DNA from: Candidatus Binatia bacterium
GTDB lineage: Bacteria > Desulfobacterota > Binatia > UBA9968 > JAJDTQ01
Length of the DNA stretch: 64,000 nt
Direction of reading: 5' to 3'
Assembly: GCA_951813575.1 (NCBI GenBank)
Contig: OX638375.1
Span: 186,001-250,000, forward strand
Under the pieces are notes generated by a model. That model saw only the letters and a list, made by a program, of their open reading frames with translations, made no database searches and was not told where the DNA came from. The translations under genes were made by a program, and so were the position numbers. This document shows positions 58,329-64,000 of this stretch, in pieces; the stretch's first letter is position 1, and each line of letters begins with the position of its first letter.

Positions 58329-59432
58329 ATGACCTTGATCCTGAACAACGACGACGTGAAGCAGGTGCTCACCATGGACGTCACCATGGCGGCCCTGGAA
58401 AAGGCGTACATCGAGCTGGTGGAGCAGGAAGCCGTCTGCCGGCCGCGCATCGATCTTCAGGTGCCGACCCCGGACCCGGAAAAGATGTACCAGTGGGGCA
58501 CCATGGAGGGGGGCTCCACGTCCGGTTACTTCGCCATCCGGATGAAGTCGGACATCATCTACGAGCAGGAGTACAACGGCGCCGTCACCCAGGAGAAGTA
58601 CTGTGTGCGGCCGGGACGCTTCTGCGGGCTGATCCTGCTCACCAGCACTCACAACGGCGAACCGCTGGCTCTGCTGAACGACGGGCATCTCCAGCACATG
58701 CGGGTGGGCGCCGATTCCGGCATCGGCGCCAAGTACATGGCCCGGGAGGATGCCGCGGTGGTGGGGATGGTCGGCTCCGGCGGCATGGCGCGCTCCCACC
58801 TGGAAGCGTTCATGCAGGTCCGCCGCATCGAGCGGGTTCAGGTCTACAGCCCCACCAAGGCAAACCGGGAGCAGTACGCCAGGGAGATGACGGAGCAGTT
58901 CGACGTGGAAGCCGTGCCCCTGAGCGATCCGGGTGCCGTCTACAAGGGCGCCGACATCATCGCCGGCTGCACGGATTCCGCCGTGGACATCATCAAGGGG
59001 GCGTTGGTGGAGGAGGGCACGCACATCACCTCCATCGGCGGCCGCCCGGACGCGGAGACCTTCGACCGCATCGACGTGTCCTTGCGGCTGGGGACGTCGC
59101 CCGCGCCCTGGGGCCTCGATGACCTGGGCCTCCCTGACGAGTACATCACCTACGCGGCGCGGCCGGAAGACGACGCGGGCTTCAAGATGAAGCGCAAGCG
59201 CGGGCGCGCCCATGGCGTGCAGGGCGGAGACAAGAACGTGATGCTGGCGGAGTTGCTGTCGGGCAGCCGGAAAGGACGGACGTCGGCGGCGCAGATCACC
59301 TATTCCGAGCGGGGCAACGTTCAGGGCGCCCAGTTCTATTCGGTGGCGGGGAAAGTCTACGAGCTGGCCAGGGAGCAGGGGTTGGGGAAGGAGATCCCCA
59401 CGGAGTGGCTGCTCCAGGATATACGCGACTAG
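58329..59432 (+). CDS. Ornithine cyclodeaminase/mu-crystallin family protein 2
   Basis: A 367-residue paralogue. The nucleotide motif is VGMVGSGGMARSHLEAF, and VYSPTKANREQYAREM is shared nearly word for word with paralogue 3 (FSPTKANRES). The usual lysine region reads YFAIRMKSD. It starts MTLILNNDDVKQVLTMD, like paralogue 3 (MLILNNDEIEGLLSMD), so these two are the closer pair. It lies 22 nt after paralogue 1. Confidence 0.87.
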   Translation: MTLILNNDDVKQVLTMDVTMAALEKAYIELVEQEAVCRPRIDLQVPTPDPEKMYQWGTMEGGSTSGYFAIRMKSDIIYEQEYNGAVTQEKYCVRPGRFCGLILLTSTHNGEPLALLNDGHLQHMRVGADSGIGAKYMAREDAAVVGMVGSGGMARSHLEAFMQVRRIERVQVYSPTKANREQYAREMTEQFDVEAVPLSDPGAVYKGADIIAGCTDSAVDIIKGALVEEGTHITSIGGRPDAETFDRIDVSLRLGTSPAPWGLDDLGLPDEYITYAARPEDDAGFKMKRKRGRAHGVQGGDKNVMLAELLSGSRKGRTSAAQITYSERGNVQGAQFYSVAGKVYELAREQGLGKEIPTEWLLQDIRD

Positions 59433-59443
59433 CGAACGGTGGG

Positions 59444-59587
59444 TGGGAGCAGCGGATGGAGCACTCCGAAATCCGGAGACGCTTTCTGCGGGGTTTAGCG
59501 CGTCCGCGACGCGCGAACCGCGTCGTCAATCGTTGCAACGCTCGCCCGGCGTCAACGGACTTCGGAGTGCTCCATCCGCTGCTCCCA
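59444..59587. repeat. Inverted-repeat element, 144 bp, MITE-like
   Basis: The ends are 32-bp inverted repeats (59444-59475 and 59556-59587), beginning TGGGAGCAGCGGATGGAGCA, with one mismatch. No target-site duplication is clear. No coding capacity is seen. It lies between two ornithine-cyclodeaminase paralogues and differs in sequence from the element at 4653. Confidence 0.65.
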
Positions 59588-59635
59588 ACATGTCCGTGGG
59601 ACACATGACCGGAGCACGTCAGGAGGAAACGCGCC

Positions 59636-60736
59636 ATGTTGATTCTGAACAATGACGAGATCGAGGGCCTGCTCTCGATGGACTCGTGCCTCGAGGTGTT
59701 GGACAAGGCCTACCGCCAGCTCGCCAACGGCGAGGCCGTGAACCGTCCGCGCACCGATCTCTATCTGCCGTTTCCCGAGACCTCCGGCGTGTACGCCTTC
59801 AAGTCCATGGAGGCGGGCCTGTTCGATCCCAAGGTGGTGGCCCTGCGGCTGAACTCCGACGTCATCCGCTGGGAGGACCGTGGCGGCCGCATCGTGAAGG
59901 ACAAGCTTCCCAAGGCCCCCGGCGGCAAATGGGTGGGCCTGGTGCTGCTGTTCTCGGCGGAAACCGGGGAGCCCCTCGCCATCTTCCCCGACGGGGTCAT
60001 CCAGGCCTTCCGCGTGGCCGCCTCCAGCGCCCTGGCGGCCCGGTATATGGCACGGGAGGACGTGACCCATCTCGGCATCTTCGGCTCCGGCTGGCAGGCC
60101 CGCGCCCACGTGGAAGCCTTCTGCAAGGTGCGTACGTTCGAGAAGGTCCTGGTGTTCAGCCCTACCAAGGCAAACCGGGAATCGTTCGCCGAAGAGATGG
60201 CGGCGCAGACCGGCCTTTCCGTGGAACCGTGCGCCGATGCCGACGTGGTGGCGGAACGGGCGCAGGTCCTGGTGGCCGCCACCAACGCCATCACGCGCGT
60301 GATCCCGCCGGAATGGGTGAAACCCGGCGTGCACTTCACCTGCGTGAAGACTTCCGAGCTTGGCGACGACACCATCGGCCGGGCCGACCGGGTGGTCATC
60401 CACACGCGCAAGATCGCGCCCGAGAATTACATCGCCGGCATGGGAGACGAGAAGGTCGAGGCCCACGACCCCATCGATTTCCTGACCGCCGCCGACAAGG
60501 ACGCGGTGGCGCGGCCCGAGGTTCCTTCCTGGATCGACGCGCCGGAGTTGAAGGACGTGGTGTCGGGGAAGGTGACCGGGAGGAGCGGCCCCGACGAGTC
60601 GACCTGCTTCGTCAACAACATCGGACTCGGCGTCCAGTTCGCGGCGGTGGGAAGCGCCGTCTACCAGGACGCCATGGCCAAGGGCCTCGGCCGGGAGATC
60701 CCGACCGAGTGGTTCCTCGAATCGGTGCATCCGTAG
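59636..60736 (+). CDS. Ornithine cyclodeaminase/mu-crystallin family protein 3
   Basis: A 366-residue paralogue with nucleotide motif LGIFGSGWQARAHVEAF. The substrate region reads VVALRLNSDVIRWE, again without the usual lysine. AGGAGG lies 9 nt before the ATG at 59636. It is separated from paralogue 2 by an inverted-repeat element, so it may have its own transcript. It is convergent with the phosphatase gene. Confidence 0.87.
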   Translation: MLILNNDEIEGLLSMDSCLEVLDKAYRQLANGEAVNRPRTDLYLPFPETSGVYAFKSMEAGLFDPKVVALRLNSDVIRWEDRGGRIVKDKLPKAPGGKWVGLVLLFSAETGEPLAIFPDGVIQAFRVAASSALAARYMAREDVTHLGIFGSGWQARAHVEAFCKVRTFEKVLVFSPTKANRESFAEEMAAQTGLSVEPCADADVVAERAQVLVAATNAITRVIPPEWVKPGVHFTCVKTSELGDDTIGRADRVVIHTRKIAPENYIAGMGDEKVEAHDPIDFLTAADKDAVARPEVPSWIDAPELKDVVSGKVTGRSGPDESTCFVNNIGLGVQFAAVGSAVYQDAMAKGLGREIPTEWFLESVHP

Positions 60737-60758
60737 CGCCCGGTCCCGGGCCGTTGCG

Positions 60759-61481
60759 TTACCGCGCCCAGTGACGGGCCACGTTGGTCACCGAGACCTC
60801 GCGGCTGCCGTTGCGTACCTGATACAGCGTCCGCTCCGTGGTCTCGAGGCAGCTCAGGGCGTTGCCGTAAACAAGGCCCGTATCGAGGCCGATCTTGTAG
60901 GGCAGGTTGAAGAAGACGTCCTTCATCGGGGTGTGGCCGAACAACACCGTCCGGGACAGCCCGTGCGGATTCGTGATGAACTCGTGCCGGATCCAGATGA
61001 GTTCCTCGCCCACCTGGTCCTCCCAAGAACGTTGCGGGTTGACGCCCGCGTGGACGCACAGAAAGTCGTCCATGAAATACCAGGGTTCCAGTCTCAAGAA
61101 GAACTCGACGTGGTCCGGCGGCAGGGCCTCCAGCAGTCGCTGCCCGTCGGCGGGGCCCGGCCTTCCCGGGGGCGCCGTCACGCCGTAGCTCGCCAGCGTC
61201 GCAACCCCGCCGTTCAGGAGAAACGCGTCGCCGTGATTCCCCGAAAGGCCCATGAACGACAGCATCATGTCCTCGTGGTTGCCCCTGAGGAACACCGTCT
61301 CCTGCTCGCCCCGCCCGCGCAACGCCAGCAGATAGTCGACCACACCCCTTGAGTCGTGCCCGCGGTCGATGTAGTCGCCGAGGAAGACCACGGTGTCGCC
61401 GCGTTCCAGGGGCAGAAACTCGACCAGCGCGGTCAACTCGGGCAGGCATCCGTGCACGTCACCGATCACGTAGGATTTCAA
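60759..61481 (-). CDS. Metallophosphoesterase, serine/threonine phosphatase/ApaH-like
   Basis: A 240-residue PPP-type phosphoesterase with all metal motifs: YVIGDVHG, FLGDYIDRG, LRGNHE and VHAGVNP, plus LFGHTPM. Bacterial homologues dephosphorylate proteins or split diadenosine tetraphosphate. No in-frame ATG gives the short N-terminus; TTG at 61481 with GGAGGG 4 nt upstream is the best start (M-K-S-Y-V-I-G-D). It is divergent from the small membrane protein gene. Confidence 0.9.
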   Translation of the reverse strand: MKSYVIGDVHGCLPELTALVEFLPLERGDTVVFLGDYIDRGHDSRGVVDYLLALRGRGEQETVFLRGNHEDMMLSFMGLSGNHGDAFLLNGGVATLASYGVTAPPGRPGPADGQRLLEALPPDHVEFFLRLEPWYFMDDFLCVHAGVNPQRSWEDQVGEELIWIRHEFITNPHGLSRTVLFGHTPMKDVFFNLPYKIGLDTGLVYGNALSCLETTERTLYQVRNGSREVSVTNVARHWAR

Positions 61482-61534
61482 CGAGCCCTCCGTGTTGACC
61501 CCCCGACTAGGGTTGGTTATCGTGCGAGACGGCC

Positions 61535-61894
61535 ATGAAGTCCACGCACCTGTACCTGAACCCGTTTTTTGCCTTCGGCGTGGTGCTTCTGCTGCTTGGC
61601 GCCGGCAACTGGATCGTCGGTGCGGTGCAGGTGGCACATTACCGAGCCTTGGTGGACGCCGGATCGAAGGCGGGAGCGGAGGACCGGTCCGGCGGCTCCA
61701 GGGAGTTGAGTTCGACGAAGAGCACGGAGATTTTGGGCCGGATCCATGAAGAAAGGGAGAAGTACAACGCCGCCCGGATCAAGGTGGACTTCTTCTACGT
61801 GGTGCTCAGGGGCGGCTTGCTGCTCTTTTTCACGGGATTGGGTTTCAGCGTTTTCGCCCTCGTCAAGACAGTGCGGTTATCTGGAAGGTTTTGA
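61535..61894 (+). CDS. Small two-helix membrane protein of unknown function
   Basis: A 119-residue protein with two hydrophobic segments (FFAFGVVLLLLGAGNWIVGAV and VVLRGGLLLFFTGLGFSVFA) separated by about 60 polar residues. I recognise no family. It is divergent from the phosphatase gene, and its last 18 bp overlap the convergent APH-fold gene. The real start is uncertain, as the ribosome site is weak. Confidence 0.6.
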   Translation: MKSTHLYLNPFFAFGVVLLLLGAGNWIVGAVQVAHYRALVDAGSKAGAEDRSGGSRELSSTKSTEILGRIHEEREKYNAARIKVDFFYVVLRGGLLLFFTGLGFSVFALVKTVRLSGRF

Positions 61895-62941
61895 TTTCTG
61901 ATATTTCCGGTAGTCGTACCCGGTAGCCATGGACAACAGCAGGTCTTCCATGCCGCCGTCCTTTTCCCGCCGGAGGATCAGGAGCCGCTCGAAGAAGTCG
62001 ATGAAGGTCTTCTGGATCCGTTGCCGCTCGTCCTGTTCCCGAAGATAGAAGTCGTACAGGCTGGTGACGGCCGTCCTCAAGGCCGAGAAGCGGAGCTCGT
62101 TGGGGAAGGAGTCCCACTCGGGCAGCGACAGCGGCCGTAGACCCTCGTAACCCAGAATCAGGTCTTCGAACCGGTCCAGCCGATACCGCCCCTCGTAGTA
62201 ACAGACGGCGTTCACGGTGGTCGCAAGGTCACAGATGAACTTCCCGCGGCAGGCCCTGTCGAAGTTCATGATGCCGACGAGACGCGAGCCCTTGAACTTC
62301 ATGCTTTCCCAGGACAGATTGCCGTGGATGATGCCCTTGGGCAGGTTGTTGTCGAGATACCCCTCCAGGTAGTTGACCTCGTCATCCAGCACTCGCACGA
62401 TGGTCTTGAGATGCGCCGGCAGGTTTCTCCTGACGTCCTGGTACATCGCCGCCACCCGTGGAAACGAGAACCGGTTCTCGACCCCCTTCTTGTAACCCCT
62501 GCCGATAAGGTGCAGGTCCGCCAGCACGTGTCCCGCGGCCGAAAGCTGCGCCGGCGTGAGATCGCCCACCGGCACCTCGGTGCCGTCGATGTTGCGGCTG
62601 GCGGAAATGAAGCGGCCGTCCGCCTGGAGGTAGTGCTGGCCGCCGCGGCTCTTCAGCGGCTGCAGGCACTGAAAGCCGTGGCGTCGCAGGAAGAGCAGCA
62701 GTTCGATGTCGTGCTTGACCTCGTTCTCGCTCTTGATCCCCTCGATGGAGACGACGAACTTGCCGCGTTTGGTCTCCATTATGAAGAACGGTTCGGCGGA
62801 CTCTCGATGAAGCCCCGCGGCGGAGAAGAATTCACCGAGGGAGAACTCCTCGGCTATGCCGGCAAGTTCTCGTGCCTGGGGTTGGGACAGGGTCTCGGCG
62901 GCGAAGTTCTTTTCCAGTGGTTTCGCTTCCGTGGACAGCAT
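61877..62941 (-). CDS. APH/homoserine-kinase-fold protein with degenerate catalytic motifs
   Basis: A 354-residue protein of the aminoglycoside phosphotransferase/ThrB-like kinase fold. The N-lobe reads GKFVVSIEG with the beta-3 lysine absent or shifted. The catalytic loop, normally HGDLxxxN, reads IIHGNLSWESM, and the metal-binding IDF motif reads GIMNFDRA. Both key aspartates are therefore Asn, read directly from codons AAT and AAC. It may be a pseudokinase or use a different mechanism. No known aminoglycoside target is implied. The 3' end overlaps the small membrane protein gene. Confidence 0.75.
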   Translation of the reverse strand: MLSTEAKPLEKNFAAETLSQPQARELAGIAEEFSLGEFFSAAGLHRESAEPFFIMETKRGKFVVSIEGIKSENEVKHDIELLLFLRRHGFQCLQPLKSRGGQHYLQADGRFISASRNIDGTEVPVGDLTPAQLSAAGHVLADLHLIGRGYKKGVENRFSFPRVAAMYQDVRRNLPAHLKTIVRVLDDEVNYLEGYLDNNLPKGIIHGNLSWESMKFKGSRLVGIMNFDRACRGKFICDLATTVNAVCYYEGRYRLDRFEDLILGYEGLRPLSLPEWDSFPNELRFSALRTAVTSLYDFYLREQDERQRIQKTFIDFFERLLILRREKDGGMEDLLLSMATGYDYRKYQKSKPSR

Positions 62942-63325
62942 ATTAGTTCTTTCTATTACTCAGTTGGGGACTATTTGTCAACGTTTTCCCGGTCGAGCTG
63001 TGAGCAACTCGCGTTTCGCGAACGAGCTTGGGCGCGACGGCTCTCCGGCCCATGCATGGGCTGGTCGCATTTTTCGTGCCACTGGCCAACGTGTTGATAT
63101 TTAGGCGGTTTTGTTTGGCGAAACTCGACGAAATCGTCGAAGGTCGGTGGAGTCGACACACATTTCATCAATAAAACCAATGGGTTGTGGTTTTTCGACG
63201 ATTTCGTCGCTCGCCGGGACTTCAAGAGCCTGGCAAGACGGCTCCGGTTTGAAGTTCACGGTCCGTAGAGATAGGATGAAGCGTCTGCCCAACCGGTGGA
63301 CGAACGGAACGAACGGAAACGGTTG
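62942..63325. other. Intergenic region with two copies of a palindrome
   Basis: About 384 bases with no supportable gene; open frames here look like shadows. It holds CGACGAAATCGTCG at 63126-63139 and CGACGATTTCGTCG at 63196-63209, reverse complements and each nearly self-palindromic, 70 bp apart. A purine-rich CGAACGGAA repeat (63301 on) precedes the next gene. Confidence 0.5.
63126..63209. promoter_or_regulatory. Paired 14-bp palindromes, candidate operators
   Basis: Each site has CGACGA/TCGTCG arms with a 2-bp centre, and the two sites form a longer inverted repeat over 84 bp. A regulator binding as two dimers with looping is possible, as is a remnant of a mobile element. Confidence 0.35.
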
Positions 63326-63739
63326 ATGGTTGAAGACGATGGCAAGGCTGACGTGGACAGGGGCGTTCCGATGCCCGAGGAGCAGCCGGACCTGTACTAT
63401 CACGGCATCATCCGGCGCCTTTCGCCGCGAAAGGGCACGGGAGTCGTCCGCACCGCTAGCGGCAGGGACGTACGGTTCTCGTACCAAATGGTTCTGGTGT
63501 CCGGCTCGGTGAGGTCGCCCAAGGGTCTCAGAGAGGGAATGGTGGTAGGGTACGATCTCGGTTGGACCAGCCACGGGCTGCGGGTAGTCAAGATAAGGAC
63601 ATACCCCCGAAGGGACTGGGCCCCGGGAGGCCGGAGGCGCGCCCCGGACAGGCTTCTAGCGGGGCGGCAGGGTCAGGGCCAGGATCTGGCTGGACAGGAG
63701 CTCCCCCACGAAGACCCCGAGCAGGGCGATGTAGAATAG
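63326..63739 (+). CDS. Cold-shock-domain-like small protein
   Basis: A 137-residue protein. Residues about 25-95 resemble a cold-shock OB fold: YHGIIRRLSPRKGTGVVR, then RDVRFSYQMV in the position of DVFFHxSxV, and GLREGMVVGYDLG. The RNP aromatic motifs are only partly kept. The C-terminal 45 residues are Gly/Arg-rich and overlap the convergent membrane gene by 84 bp, so the true stop may have been lost, or the reading frame changed. The GTG at 63296 is an alternative start; no good ribosome site is seen for either. Confidence 0.5.
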   Translation: MVEDDGKADVDRGVPMPEEQPDLYYHGIIRRLSPRKGTGVVRTASGRDVRFSYQMVLVSGSVRSPKGLREGMVVGYDLGWTSHGLRVVKIRTYPRRDWAPGGRRRAPDRLLAGRQGQGQDLAGQELPHEDPEQGDVE

Positions 63740-64000
63740 GCCCGTGGCCGCCATGGTGTTCTTGAAGTCCGCGAGGGTCTTCCAGATCATGTATGAAAGC
63801 AGGAGCGGTCCGAGTTGGGCCACGAAGAAGCGCGAAAGCAGCAGCAGCAGGTGGTGGCCGAACAGGCGTTCGATGGCCGCCACGGTTTCTCCGGTGCCGA
63901 GCAGGTAGAGCAGGGCGGTGGAGGCGACTTCCAGGCCGGTCTGAATGACCAGCATCGTTACGAAGAAGCGGAAGACCCGGAAGAACGGTTCGAGGCTCTG
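63656..64000 (-). CDS. Integral membrane protein, C-terminal part (possible NrfD/DmsC-type anchor)
   Basis: The gene enters from the right edge; 114 residues to the stop are present. There are three hydrophobic segments (VIQTGLEVASTALLYLLG, LLLLLSRFFVAQLGPLLLSY and LFYIALLGVFVGELLSSQIL). The LGVFVGELLSSQ ending recalls the GELxxR terminus of DmsC/NrfD quinol-reductase membrane anchors, but the resemblance is weak. The frame is open through the ATG at 63955 and to the window edge. Confidence 0.5.
   Translation of the reverse strand, partial: QSLEPFFRVFRFFVTMLVIQTGLEVASTALLYLLGTGETVAAIERLFGHHLLLLLSRFFVAQLGPLLLSYMIWKTLADFKNTMAATGLFYIALLGVFVGELLSSQILALTLPPR

Noticed and set aside
62971..63574. 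Overlapping minus-strand open frames in the gap after the APH-fold gene
   Set aside because: No recognisable domain, they run through the paired palindromes, and the longer one is antisense to the better supported cold-shock-like protein.

Overview
The window is a high-GC, densely packed stretch of a Gram-negative bacterial chromosome. Evidence for this includes Sec signal peptides on ABC solute-binding proteins, a Prc/Tsp periplasmic protease, bacterial IspG, and Shine-Dalgarno-led genes in both orientations. Several families of short palindromic intergenic repeats are typical of large proteobacterial-type genomes. The many paralogous amidohydrolases, UbiD decarboxylases, a molybdenum hydroxylase and class III CoA transferase suggest a versatile uncultured heterotroph (proteobacterial, Desulfobacterota/Binatia-like or Tectomicrobia-like). 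The sequence alone does not settle the phylum.

Layout. 1-2.7 kb: start of a peptide-type ABC solute-binding protein, a TSUP exporter and argC. 2.8-4.7 kb: an AT-richer single-protein regulator (winged helix, HATPase, STAS-like) with three operator-like repeats, then a flavin reductase. 4.65-4.82 kb: a MITE-like element with terminal inverted repeats and a 5-bp target duplication. 4.9-12.6 kb: glcDEF, an amidohydrolase, an alpha/beta hydrolase-like protein and a nucleotide-sugar-type epimerase. 12.6-18.3 kb: an accessory insertion with an orphan ParD antitoxin and a tightly coupled three-gene module (AAA ATPase, DUF4276/Toprim-like protein, nuclease-methyltransferase fusion), the best candidate for a defence system. 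18.4-33.9 kb: a catabolic region with a metal-ligand-less M24 protein, five more amidohydrolases, a second epimerase, a membrane protein with a 39-aa proline-rich partner, a luciferase-like monooxygenase, a VOC protein, a CoA transferase, and an iron/spermidine-type ABC transporter with an amidohydrolase inside its operon. 34-41 kb: isochorismatase-like hydrolase, EamA transporter, ispG-dus-maf operon and Prc protease. 40.9-53.8 kb: a long minus-strand run of ten genes (SDR, signal-less NMT1-like protein, UbiD, SDR, two FAD oxidoreductases, three molybdenum hydroxylase subunits, UbiD). 54-60.7 kb: cysS, M23 peptidase, NUDIX hydrolase and three ornithine-cyclodeaminase paralogues. 60.8-64 kb: ApaH-like phosphatase, a small membrane protein, an APH-fold protein lacking both catalytic aspartates, a cold-shock-like protein and the end of a membrane protein.

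How the genes fit together. Much of the window looks like import and oxidative breakdown of small organic or aromatic acids: ABC binding proteins capture substrate, Mo-hydroxylase, LLM monooxygenase, SDR and FAD enzymes oxidise it, UbiD and amidohydrolase-2 enzymes decarboxylate or hydrolyse, CoA transferase activates, and GlcDEF feeds electrons from 2-hydroxy acids. Substrates are inferred, not visible. Housekeeping genes (argC, ispG, dus, maf, prc, cysS) are interspersed. No tRNA, rRNA or CRISPR array was recognised.
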